Assembly (NCBI GenBank): GCA_002239025.1
Contig: MPNM01000002.1
Location: 124,001 to 188,000, forward strand
Length of the DNA stretch: 64,000 nt
Source: Chloroflexi bacterium bin125
Lineage (GTDB): Bacteria; Chloroflexota; Dehalococcoidia; Bin125
Direction: 5' to 3'
The notes beneath the pieces were generated by a model, which searched no databases, had not been told where the DNA came from, and saw only the letters and a program-made list of their open reading frames with translations. The position numbers were made by a program, and so were the translations under genes. Positions 53,573 through 61,761 of the stretch are shown in pieces (within the stretch, counting starts at the first letter, position 1; each line of letters opens with the position of its first letter).

Positions 53573-54237
53573 ACGAAGGCGTCACAATCGGATTCGCGCT
53601 GATTGCTGTGTTCTTTGGCGGCATCGGGCTGCTCTTGTTCAAGGAAGCTCGGACGCATCGCTTCTGGCGACAGCTCGTGGCCAACAACGACATGGACGCG
53701 ATTCAAGGGATTCTGGACCAGGAACTCGAGCATTGGCGCACGCAGCGTCCGCCGAAGGATGTCAGCGCCGCCGTCTGGGCGGGAGTCCAGGGTCTCGACC
53801 TGGTTGGAGCATCGGCCAACCATGTCCGAGTGAGCACGTCGGCCGATCCGGAGTTCGGCACGGTCGACGGCAAGCGTGAACAGATCGCCTCTTCGCTCGA
53901 CACCGCGTACTCGACAGCCTTGCGCCTCGTCGAGATGATCTTCTACGACGTGCCAAACTTCCGGCCCAATCATGTGCGAGTTGATGTCTATACGACATTC
54001 CGCAACGCTGAAGGCGTCGCCGAGGCGTTGCCGATTCTCTGTGTGGAGGCGGATAGGAGGTCGGCGATGAGCCTCGACTGGAATCTTCCGCCTGGGGCGT
54101 TGGCTCGTGAGTTTGAAACCACGGCAGATCGCGCCGCGAATGGAGAACCGCGGCCTATCGAACTGCCTGAGGACCGCTTTGCCGATATCGTGGCCGAAGC
54201 ACCCGATGCTCCCAATGAGGAACAGAGAACAGACTGA
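53569..54237 (+). CDS. membrane-anchored protein of unknown function in the aro operon
   Basis: 222 residues, GTG start overlapping the aroE stop. One N-terminal helix (about 6-24, IGFALIAVFFGGIGLLLF). The rest is soluble, with a segment rich in Asp and Arg (about 45-100), an acidic/Pro-rich C-terminus and a central region around residues 115-165 (YSTALRLVEMIFYDVPNF). No recognised domain. Overlaps both neighbours (aroE stop and aroC ATG), showing tight translational coupling. It may be a regulator or membrane tether; I cannot assign a function. Confidence 0.8.
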   Translation: MNEGVTIGFALIAVFFGGIGLLLFKEARTHRFWRQLVANNDMDAIQGILDQELEHWRTQRPPKDVSAAVWAGVQGLDLVGASANHVRVSTSADPEFGTVDGKREQIASSLDTAYSTALRLVEMIFYDVPNFRPNHVRVDVYTTFRNAEGVAEALPILCVEADRRSAMSLDWNLPPGALAREFETTADRAANGEPRPIELPEDRFADIVAEAPDAPNEEQRTD

Positions 54238-55436
54238 TGGGCAGCTTGCGTTGGTTCACAGCGGGCGAATCGCACGGTCCGGGACTGACTGTGATTATCG
54301 ACGGGGTTCCGTCGGGATTGCCGCTGTCCGAGCAGCAGATTCGACAGCAGTTGGCTCGGCGTCAACGGGGTTATGGACGCGGTGGGCGGATGAAGATCGA
54401 AACCGACTACGCGCAGATTCGCGGAGGCGTCCGGCAGGGCCGAACGATGGGCAGTCCTGTCGCTTTGTGGATTGAAAACAAAGACTTTGACAAAGGGGTC
54501 GGTCCCGACAAGCGACCGTGGCGCGAGACGATGTCGCTTGATTCCGTGGAACCGCCTCCGACGCAGGTGACGCGGGTCCGTCCCGGGCACGCCGACCTGA
54601 CGGCCTCGCTGAAGTATGGATACGAGGACGTGCGGGACTCGTTGGAGCGGGCATCGGCTCGCGAGAGCGCGGCTCGTGTTGGCGCTGGAGCAGTGGCGCG
54701 GCGGCTCTGCGAGGAGTTGGGTTGCGACTTCAATAGCCATGTCGTGCAGATCGGTCCGGTCGCGCTCGACCCATCCGTAGAAGCCGATTGGGAGGCGGTG
54801 GAGCAATCGCCGGTCCGCTGCACTGATGAGGCCGTTGCGCAGGCGATGATCGATGCGATCAACGACGCCAAGCAGGACGGCGACACGCTGGGCGGCACGC
54901 TGGAGGCTCGCGTCTCCGGCATACCGTTTGGTCTGGGTTCACACGTGCAGTGGGATCGGAAGCTCAGCGGAAGGATTGGTCAGGCGATTCTCTCGATGAA
55001 TGCCTTCAAGGGCGTTGAAATCGGTGATGGATTCAGTGGCGCGGCGCTTACCGGTCGCGGCTATCACGATGTTGTCCTGCCCCAGGATGCCTGGGGTGAG
55101 CATCCCTGGCGCCGGCAATCAAATCACGCAGGCGGTCTAGAAGGCGGCATCACCAACGGCGAGGACCTCGTCGTCCGTGTCGCGGTCAAACCGATTGCGA
55201 CCCTGGCTCATCCGTTGCCCTCGGCCGATTTGACGACCGGAGAACGGGTCGAGGCCCACTACGAGCGCTCGGATGTTTGCGTCGTACCGGCAGCCGGGGT
55301 GATCGTTGAGGCGATGCTGGCATTGGTCCTCGCCGACGCCATGCTGGAGAAGTTTGGTGGTGATTCTCTTGCAGAGACGCGACGAAACATGCTGGCATTT
55401 CTCGATACGGCAGTTCCGCGCAAGGAGTGGATGTGA
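54237..55436 (+). CDS. aroC: chorismate synthase
   Basis: 399 residues. Signature blocks: GESHGPGLTVIIDGVPSGL, RPGHADLTASLKY, GRGYHDVVL-like and DRKLSGRIG. An FMN-dependent lyase of EPSP to chorismate, the last common step of aromatic amino acid synthesis. The ATG overlaps the stop of the preceding gene (TGATG). aroA (EPSP synthase) is not in the window. Confidence 0.97.
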   Translation: MGSLRWFTAGESHGPGLTVIIDGVPSGLPLSEQQIRQQLARRQRGYGRGGRMKIETDYAQIRGGVRQGRTMGSPVALWIENKDFDKGVGPDKRPWRETMSLDSVEPPPTQVTRVRPGHADLTASLKYGYEDVRDSLERASARESAARVGAGAVARRLCEELGCDFNSHVVQIGPVALDPSVEADWEAVEQSPVRCTDEAVAQAMIDAINDAKQDGDTLGGTLEARVSGIPFGLGSHVQWDRKLSGRIGQAILSMNAFKGVEIGDGFSGAALTGRGYHDVVLPQDAWGEHPWRRQSNHAGGLEGGITNGEDLVVRVAVKPIATLAHPLPSADLTTGERVEAHYERSDVCVVPAAGVIVEAMLALVLADAMLEKFGGDSLAETRRNMLAFLDTAVPRKEWM

Positions 55437-57175
55437 ATATTCCGGAGGGTCTCAAGCGAGTTGTCTTGATCGGATTCAGCGCGACTGGAAAATCGGTGCT
55501 GGCTCCGTTTATCGCCCATCGTTTGGGGTGGGATTCGATTGATCTAGACGACGACATTGAACGCGCCGCGGGCCAGACGATCCCTGAGATCTTCCAGGCA
55601 GAAGGAGAGCGCGGATTCCGCGCACGCGAACATCAGGCGGTATGCGATGCGGTCGCTCAGGACCGCATGGTGATTGCTACCGGCGGCGGAGCCTGGTTGC
55701 ATGCAGAGAACCGCGCGCTCCTTGCGGATGACGGTTTTGTCATCACACTGGAAGCGCGTTCGGGGACGATTGAGGCTCGATATGCCGCGGCGGAGGACGA
55801 CTCCGCCGAGAAACGACCCATGCTTGCGGGAGCAGATCGCCGGCGCCGCATAGAAACGCTCAAAGCGGCGCGACAGCCCTTCTATGCCCTTTCCGATCTC
55901 ACAGTCCACACCGACGACCACGTGGAGGACGCCGTCGATTACATAGTGAGCGCGTTGCAGCTACGGGCCGGCGCAGTGCTTCAGTCAGAGAGCCGGCTGC
56001 GGGAGATTCGCAATGGCCCCGGTGTCGATCCGCCGCCAATTCATGACTATGGACCGGACGTTGGCTGCATCGTGGAGACTGAGTCGGCTCAATATCCGGT
56101 TTACTGTGCGTGGGGCCTGCTGGAACGTTCTGCTGACGTCCTGGAACGAGTGAATCTTCCGGGCCGAGTGTTCTTGATCGTCGATGACGCGGTGTTCGAT
56201 ACCCACGGCGCCACCGCTCTGGGCGCAATGGAGCAGGCGGGACGAACGGTCGAGACATACCGAGTACCGTCCGGCGAAGCGAGTAAATCACTCGCCTCGT
56301 TGTCCCTCTTGTATGAGTGGCTTTCTTCCCACCGGGCCGAGCGGCGTGACGTAATCTTTGCGCTTGGCGGCGGCATGATCACGGACCTGGCCGGAATGGC
56401 GGCGGCGACATATCTGCGCGGCATGCCATTGGTGCACGCGCCAACGACTGTGCTCGGAATGGTCGACGCCGCAATCGGGGGCAAGGTCGCCGTCGACTTA
56501 CCTTCGGGCAAAAACCTGGTCGGGGCCTTCTACCAGCCGCGTGCGGTCGTCGCCGACATCGCCGCGTTAGCGACGCTCCCGTCTAGAGAACTCCGTTCCG
56601 GTTTCGCCGAAGTGATTAAGCATGGATTCATTCGCGATAGATCCATGCTCGACTTGCTCGATGACTCGGCTGACGTGTTGCTCAGTCCCGCCGCTGCTGT
56701 CAGCGATGAATCCTGCCGACAACTGCTGGTTGACGTCATCACGCGCAACCAATCAATCAAGGCCGCCGTGGTATCCGACGACGAGCGCGAATCGGACGTT
56801 CGGGCGATTCTCAACTACGGTCACACGCTTGGGCATGCCATTGAAGCTGTCACCGGTTACAGCGCGGTGCTGCACGGTGAAGCAGTGGCAATGGGGATGG
56901 TCGCCGTGGCCGAGATGGGCAATGCCCTGGGATTGATCGATGAAGCGCTGGTGACTCAGCACCGACGTCTGATTGAACGGTTTGGTCTACCGACACAGAG
57001 TCCTGCTGGACTCGGACGAGCGGAGATCGTCGAGGCCATGTCGAGAGACAAGAAGGTTGTCGGCGGCAAGCAGCGTTGGGTGCTGCTGGAGGGCATCGGA
57101 TCGCCAGTTGTGCGTGACGACGTACCGCAGGAAATCGTTTCGGAGGCGATCGACGCTGTAGTCGGTGTGCGCTGA
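55433..57175 (+). CDS. aroKB: fused shikimate kinase / 3-dehydroquinate synthase
   Basis: 580 residues from the GTG at 55433, which overlaps the aroC stop (GTGA) and has an AAGGAG SD 5 nt upstream; an in-frame GTG at 55427 is a weaker choice. Residues about 1-170 are shikimate kinase: Walker A GFSATGKS, DLDDDIE, ATGGGAWL and a KRPML block. Residues about 205-580 are AroB: ALGGGMITDLAGMAAATYLRG, APTTVLGMVDAAIGGK, and the metal/active-site blocks GFAEVIKHG, NYGHTLGHAIE and LHGEAVAMGM. The fused protein carries pathway steps 2 and 5, with the linker at about 170-205. Confidence 0.95.
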   Translation: MNIPEGLKRVVLIGFSATGKSVLAPFIAHRLGWDSIDLDDDIERAAGQTIPEIFQAEGERGFRAREHQAVCDAVAQDRMVIATGGGAWLHAENRALLADDGFVITLEARSGTIEARYAAAEDDSAEKRPMLAGADRRRRIETLKAARQPFYALSDLTVHTDDHVEDAVDYIVSALQLRAGAVLQSESRLREIRNGPGVDPPPIHDYGPDVGCIVETESAQYPVYCAWGLLERSADVLERVNLPGRVFLIVDDAVFDTHGATALGAMEQAGRTVETYRVPSGEASKSLASLSLLYEWLSSHRAERRDVIFALGGGMITDLAGMAAATYLRGMPLVHAPTTVLGMVDAAIGGKVAVDLPSGKNLVGAFYQPRAVVADIAALATLPSRELRSGFAEVIKHGFIRDRSMLDLLDDSADVLLSPAAAVSDESCRQLLVDVITRNQSIKAAVVSDDERESDVRAILNYGHTLGHAIEAVTGYSAVLHGEAVAMGMVAVAEMGNALGLIDEALVTQHRRLIERFGLPTQSPAGLGRAEIVEAMSRDKKVVGGKQRWVLLEGIGSPVVRDDVPQEIVSEAIDAVVGVR

Positions 57176-57199
57176 TGGTGCGCTGATGGTCCGCTGATG
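57167..57199 (+). repeat. three tandem 11-bp units spanning the aroKB stop and acyP start
   Basis: Units GTGCGCTGATG (57167-57177), GTGCGCTGATG (57178-57188) and GTCCGCTGATG (57189-57199). Each holds an overlapping TGATG stop/start. Two mini-ORFs (ATG, Val, Arg, stop) result at 57175 and 57186 before the acyP ATG at 57197. Confidence 0.85.
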
Positions 57200-57475
57200 G
57201 TGAGAATGACGGTTCGCCTGCGCGGCCGAGTCCAAATGGTCGGCTTTCGCGTCTTCGCTGAAGGAACTGCGGATCGTCTTGGCGGCATCCAGGGCACGAT
57301 CCAGAACTTGCCTGACGGCGCGATAGTAGAAGTGGTCGCCGAAGGGCTGCGCAGGAAACTGGAGGAGTTCCTGGAGGAACTCAAGATTGGTCCGGCTCAT
57401 GCGCTGGTGCGCGGCGTTGAAGTCGACTGGGGCGTCGCTTCGGGCGAGTTCGACAGCTTTGAGACGATTTACTAG
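57197..57475 (+). CDS. acyP: acylphosphatase
   Basis: 92 residues, typical size. Signature GRVQMVGFRVFAEGTADRLGG, with the catalytic Arg in the GFR loop, and a second block ELKIGPAHALVRGVEVDW. It hydrolyses acyl phosphates. Start: ATG at 57197 or the in-frame ATG at 57206, since the reading frame starts right after a triplicated stop/start unit. Last gene of the plus string. Confidence 0.93.
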   Translation: MVRMTVRLRGRVQMVGFRVFAEGTADRLGGIQGTIQNLPDGAIVEVVAEGLRRKLEEFLEELKIGPAHALVRGVEVDWGVASGEFDSFETIY

Positions 57476-57637
57476 CGATTGTGGCGCTTGACAGCGATGT
57501 CGAAGTGTTACGCGCTTCGCAGCGCGAGACTTGGGCCGGGCGCTGGTGTTCGGGAGGCCGGATAGGGGCTCGCGGCGAACGACATGTCGAGCGGGTTACA
57601 CACCGCATTCGGCTGCGTCACGGAGTAGCCCATTCAA
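57476..57637. other. 162-bp gap between convergent genes, no gene seen
   Basis: Lies between the acyP stop (plus) and the P450 stop (minus). It has one short 5-bp inverted repeat (CGCGC...GCGCG near 57517-57532) and a TTGACA with no matching -10. No T-run terminator is evident on either strand. Confidence 0.5.
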
Positions 57638-58963
57638 CTAATCGGCAGTCGTTTCAGCCTTAGCTGCAGAGAATGTCGTTCCGCCGGAGCGCTGGACGCG
57701 GATGTCGAGGTGCCTCAGGCCGCGCAGAACGATGTTCGGCTTGTAGACAGGTGTCCGCGTGCCCAACGAAATGTCATCGAAGCGTTCCAGCATGGCCTCG
57801 AAGGCGATTTTGCCCTCAAGCCGCGCCAGCGGCGCTCCGAGGCAGTGATGGATGCCGCGACCGAAGGAAATATTGCCTACGTCCTCGCGGGTGATATCCA
57901 GCGTCTCCGGATCGCTGAACTCTTCCGGATCGCGGTTTGCGCCGCCGATCAGCAGCGAGACCGGGCGGCCAGGCTTTAGCGTGTGGCGATCAATCGTGAA
58001 CTCGTCGATCGTCGTCCGTCCGTCGACCTGGACGGGCGAGTCGTAGCGCAACAACTCTTCAATGGCGTTGTCGAGCAACTCAGGTTGTTCACGCAGTAGC
58101 TGCAGCTGGTCCGGATGCTCGAGCAATGCCTTGAGCCCATTGCCGATTAAGTTTGTCGTCGTCTCGTTACCAGCGACCAACAGCAGACGGAGCGTGACGA
58201 TCATCTCGTCTTCCGTCAGACGGTCGCCTTCTTCCTCGGCTTCGATCAAACGCGAGACCAGGTCGTCGCGTGGGTTCTCTCGATGATCGGCAACGATCTC
58301 CTTGAAGTAGCCGTCAAAGAGTTGTGCCGTGTCGAACACTCGACCGAGCTCGTCTTCGGTCAGATTCGGCTCAAGGACTCGGGCGAACTGGTCAGACCAT
58401 TCCTTAAACTGCTGCCGATCTTTGGTCGGCACGCCGATCATTTCCGCGATCACCACGGTCGGTAAGAGTGAGGCCAGGTTCGACATCAAGTCGAACTCGT
58501 TCTGGCCATCGACTTCATCGAGCAGACTGTGGGCCGTCTCGCGGATGTGGTCTTCCATCTTGGCGATCTGTCGCGGCGTGAAGGCCCGGCTGACGAGGCT
58601 TCGCAAGCGCGTGTGATCGGGGGGATCGAGCGACAGCATCGACGGCTGTAGCTCATTCTCGATCTGTTCGCCGATCCCGCGTCGGTTGCGCGAACCAACT
58701 GGACCTCGTTCATTGGAGAACGCCTTGTAGTTGCGCAGGATCGCGTCAACGTCCTCGTAGCGAGAGAGCACCATTGCTTTGGTCAACGGGCTGGGATGAT
58801 ACGGATCGCGCTCGCGTAGTTCCTTGTAAGTCGGGTATGGATTGGCGATGAAATTCGGATCGAGGGGGAACCAGACGACTCCCGACTGCAGCTTCTCCTG
58901 CGCCAGACGGGCTCGGATGTAGAGCGGCGCAATGGTGTTTCGCAGGGTCGATTTCAGTGACAT
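57638..58963 (-). CDS. cytochrome P450
   Basis: 441 residues from the ATG at 58963; an upstream start at 59023 is less likely since it would overlap moeA. Class-I bacterial P450: I-helix AGNETTTN (oxygen activation), E-x-x-R in EELLRYDSP, heme loop FGRGIHHCLGAPLAR with the Cys ligand. Soluble monooxygenase needing an external ferredoxin/reductase, not present nearby. Substrate unknown; similar to CYP families of Actinobacteria and Chloroflexota. It follows moeA (34-nt gap). Confidence 0.93.
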   Translation of the reverse strand: MSLKSTLRNTIAPLYIRARLAQEKLQSGVVWFPLDPNFIANPYPTYKELRERDPYHPSPLTKAMVLSRYEDVDAILRNYKAFSNERGPVGSRNRRGIGEQIENELQPSMLSLDPPDHTRLRSLVSRAFTPRQIAKMEDHIRETAHSLLDEVDGQNEFDLMSNLASLLPTVVIAEMIGVPTKDRQQFKEWSDQFARVLEPNLTEDELGRVFDTAQLFDGYFKEIVADHRENPRDDLVSRLIEAEEEGDRLTEDEMIVTLRLLLVAGNETTTNLIGNGLKALLEHPDQLQLLREQPELLDNAIEELLRYDSPVQVDGRTTIDEFTIDRHTLKPGRPVSLLIGGANRDPEEFSDPETLDITREDVGNISFGRGIHHCLGAPLARLEGKIAFEAMLERFDDISLGTRTPVYKPNIVLRGLRHLDIRVQRSGGTTFSAAKAETTAD

Positions 58964-58997
58964 GTTCCGCTCGTTTCTGACTGAAGCTTGATGTGAT

Positions 58998-60323
58998 TTA
59001 GTCGAGCGGGTGATCCCAATCAACCATGATCACGTCGCATTCCTCACCAGCGTGGACTCGTTCCAGGTCCTCTGGGCACACAGCGTACCCATTGGCAATC
59101 GCCATTGATGTCAGCACCCCGCTGCCCTGCGGCCCGGTCAGGCGTGCATGCCAGCGACCGTCGTCGTCCTGACTCAGTGTCGCCCTGGCGTAGACACGAC
59201 GCCAATCGGTGTTGACGATATCTTCGTCGGCAATCGCTCGAACAATCGGGCGGGGCTGCGGCTTGCGACCCATCATCTGGTAGATGGCGAGCCGTCCAAA
59301 CAACTCAAACGCCAACAGCGAGGAAACGGGATTTCCGGGCAGTCCGATGTGAGGCACCCGGCGATCGTCAGGTGCGTCGAATTCACCGAACGCCAGCGGT
59401 TTGCCGGGCTTCATCCGCACGGTCCAGAAGTCGATTGCCCCTTCTCGAGCCAGCACTTCCTTGACGACGTCGAAATCGCCGCGAGACACGCCCGCTGAAG
59501 TGATCACGAGGTCGCAGGTTTCCAGTGCCTCGTTGATCTTCGCGGTCAGCGCCGGGATCGTGTCCTGGGCAATACCGAAGCGCTTTGGCTCGCCGCCGTA
59601 CTGGGTAACCAGCGCACTGAGCCCATAGGAATTGGAATCGTAGATTTTGCCCGGGGCGGGTGATTCACCAGGCGTGAGCAGTTCGTCGCCCGTAGACAGA
59701 ATTGCAACCCGGGGCCGCCGAATCACTTTGACCTCAGCGATGCCCAGCGAGGCAAGCACAGCGATTTCAGGTCCACGCAGCACGGTGCCAGCGTTAAGCA
59801 CCTGTTGCCCTTGACGGACATCCTCGCCGCGCCGCCGGATGTTGTTGCCCAGGCCCGCGGCCTTGAGGATTCCAACATCCGCGATGGTTTCGTGCGCCTG
59901 ACCCGGAGCTCGCAGCCCTTCTTCGTCAGTCTCCTCAAACGGCACGATCGTATCGGCGCCGTTTGGCAACGGGGCGCCGGTCATGATGCGGACTGCCTCG
60001 CCGGGACCAACGGACTTGTCGTAGAGGTAACCGGCCGCCAATTCGCCGATCACTCGCAGCCGGATGGGATGGTCCTCCGATGCGCCGTCGGTACTCAAGG
60101 ACTGGACGGCATAACCGTCCATTGCAGTGTTGTCGTGGGGAGGGATGTCGAAGGGCGCAGTGACATTGGTTGCCAGCACCTGTCCCACGGCGTCGTCAAT
60201 GGCACGCGTCTCGGACGGCAACTGTCGGCAGAACGAGAGAATCCGCTCGACCGCGTCCTCAACTGGCAGCATGTCGACAGGCGGTTCGGTCGAGCGCGCC
60301 TCGGGGGTCTTGTGAGCAGACAT
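58998..60323 (-). CDS. moeA: molybdopterin molybdenumtransferase
   Basis: 441 residues. MoeA/gephyrin-type architecture: N-terminal domains (ITVT-type INT..P.DIPPHDNTAMDGYA as PFDIPPHDNTAMDGYAV), central domain with ILSTGDELLTPGE and SAGVSRGDFDVV, and the C-terminal beta domain (about 360-441). It inserts Mo into molybdopterin. Occupies the middle of the RAM-moeA-P450 string, 20 nt after the RAM protein. Confidence 0.95.
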   Translation of the reverse strand: MSAHKTPEARSTEPPVDMLPVEDAVERILSFCRQLPSETRAIDDAVGQVLATNVTAPFDIPPHDNTAMDGYAVQSLSTDGASEDHPIRLRVIGELAAGYLYDKSVGPGEAVRIMTGAPLPNGADTIVPFEETDEEGLRAPGQAHETIADVGILKAAGLGNNIRRRGEDVRQGQQVLNAGTVLRGPEIAVLASLGIAEVKVIRRPRVAILSTGDELLTPGESPAPGKIYDSNSYGLSALVTQYGGEPKRFGIAQDTIPALTAKINEALETCDLVITSAGVSRGDFDVVKEVLAREGAIDFWTVRMKPGKPLAFGEFDAPDDRRVPHIGLPGNPVSSLLAFELFGRLAIYQMMGRKPQPRPIVRAIADEDIVNTDWRRVYARATLSQDDDGRWHARLTGPQGSGVLTSMAIANGYAVCPEDLERVHAGEECDVIMVDWDHPLD

Positions 60324-60343
60324 CTGAGCGTTGCGGCTCGTCT

Positions 60344-60592
60344 CTAGACCTGGATTGTCAGGCAGGTGGTAGTTCGCTTGACGCCAGCCACCGTCTGGAT
60401 CGAATCAGTGATGCAGCTTCCCAGCCGCTCGAGGTTGTCGGCTTCGACGAGGCAGATGACATCGAACGGTCCTGTGACCAGCTCAACCGACTTGATTTCT
60501 CCCTCGCTATGAGTGATGCCACCTAACGAGAGTGCCACTTGCTTGGCGGTCCCGACTTCGGTTTCGATCAGGATGTAGCTCTTCACAGCCAT
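60344..60592 (-). CDS. stand-alone RAM (Lrp/AsnC ligand-binding) domain protein
   Basis: 82 residues, a single RAM/AsnC-type effector domain (KSYILIETEVGTAKQV; GPFDVICLVEADNLERLG; VKRTTTCLTI) without the DNA-binding helix-turn-helix. Such stand-alone domains bind amino acids or act as modulators. Start supported by a GGAGGT SD 7 nt upstream. First gene of the moeA-P450 string, divergent from pheS. Confidence 0.85.
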   Translation of the reverse strand: MAVKSYILIETEVGTAKQVALSLGGITHSEGEIKSVELVTGPFDVICLVEADNLERLGSCITDSIQTVAGVKRTTTCLTIQV

Positions 60593-60698
60593 TGGGGAAC
60601 CTCCAGGAAACTTCCAGCCTCACAGTGGCTGTCGAGATGGGACAAGTTTACTATCCGGGCGCTGAGGCGCATTCTGCATCTGCATGACGACCGGTACG

Positions 60699-60711
60699 AT
60701 ACGAATCGTAT
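60699..60711. promoter_or_regulatory. palindrome in the divergent RAM/pheS intergenic region
   Basis: ATACGA-a-TCGTAT, a 6-bp inverted repeat with a 1-nt centre, flanked by a further TACGAT...ATCGTA repeat. It lies about 50 nt before pheS and 110 nt before the RAM gene. A candidate operator; no regulator is linked. Confidence 0.35.
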
Positions 60712-60762
60712 GCCCAACCAGGCAACCGTGAGTATCGAGCACAGCATCGATGGGTTTGCGCA

Positions 60763-61761
60763 GTGGTAGACCTTGAGGCATTGGAAGCGGAAGCGCTTGC
60801 GTCGCTCGCCGAGGCGGATGACGAGCCCGCTCTTGAGTCCTGGCGTGTCGAGTGGTTGGGTCGGCGGGGGCGGTTGACAGCCGTCCTGCGCGGGGTTCGC
60901 GATCTGCCTGCTGAAGAACGACCGCGAGTTGGGGCCGGAGCGAACCGGCTCAAAGGCTCGTTGGAAGAGGCAGTGTCGTCGCGTCGAACCGTGTTGATGG
61001 CATCGAGTGCCGACGGTCCCGCGATCGACGTGACGCTCCCTGGACGACGCCCACCGCTGGGATCGTTGCATCCTGTCACACTGACTCGACGGATGATGGA
61101 GCGAACGTTTCGCGACATGGGTTTCGACGTGGTGGAAGGTCCCGACGTCGAGTTGGAGGAGTACAACTTTGACCGGCTGCGCATCCCCGCAGGACATCCT
61201 GCGCGAGATATGTGGGACACGATGTGGGTCACCGACGATGGCAGTGGTGGTCCGCGCCAGTTGCTGCGCACCCATACGTCGCCGATGCAGATTCGATACC
61301 TGGAGCGCAGGAAGCCTCCGATCAGAGTCATCGTGCCGGGCACCTGTTATCGCTATGAGGCCACAGACGCCACGCACGAGTGGATGCTGACTCAGATCGA
61401 AGGTCTCGTGATCGACGAAGATCTCTCGTTTGCTCATCTCAAGGGCACGCTGGAGGCGTTCGTGCGTCGCGTATTCGGGGCGGATATCGAAACGCGATTC
61501 CGCTGCGACTATTTCCCCTTTGTCGAGCCGGGCGCTGAGCTCGGCGTGCGCTGGCAGGGAGACTGGCTGGAAGTGTTGGGTTGTGGCATGGTCCACCCCG
61601 AAATCATCGAAGATGCCGGGCTCGACCCGGAACGTTACACGGGTTTCGCTTTTGGCATGGGAGTAGAGCGCGTCGCGATGCTGCGGTACGGCGTTCGGGA
61701 CATCCGTCACTTCTATCGCAACGACATTCGATTCCTGCGTGAGTTCGAGGGGCGACGCTGA
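60763..61761 (+). CDS. pheS: phenylalanyl-tRNA synthetase alpha subunit
   Basis: 332 residues, GTG start at 60763. N-terminal coiled-coil region (about 1-85), then the class-II core (GFDVVEGPDVELEEYNFD; LRTHTSPMQIR; the GTCYRYEATDATHEWMLTQIEG segment; FGMGVERVAMLRYG). It aminoacylates tRNA(Phe) together with PheT. Its stop overlaps the pheT ATG (TGATG). Confidence 0.97.
   Translation: MVDLEALEAEALASLAEADDEPALESWRVEWLGRRGRLTAVLRGVRDLPAEERPRVGAGANRLKGSLEEAVSSRRTVLMASSADGPAIDVTLPGRRPPLGSLHPVTLTRRMMERTFRDMGFDVVEGPDVELEEYNFDRLRIPAGHPARDMWDTMWVTDDGSGGPRQLLRTHTSPMQIRYLERRKPPIRVIVPGTCYRYEATDATHEWMLTQIEGLVIDEDLSFAHLKGTLEAFVRRVFGADIETRFRCDYFPFVEPGAELGVRWQGDWLEVLGCGMVHPEIIEDAGLDPERYTGFAFGMGVERVAMLRYGVRDIRHFYRNDIRFLREFEGRR

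Noticed and set aside
53988-54806. 272-codon minus-strand frame over the unknown membrane gene and aroC
   Set aside because: Antisense to two coupled real genes; no SD or recognisable motif.
57489-57494. TTGACA as a promoter in the acyP/P450 gap
   Set aside because: No -10 at proper distance and no downstream gene on that strand.
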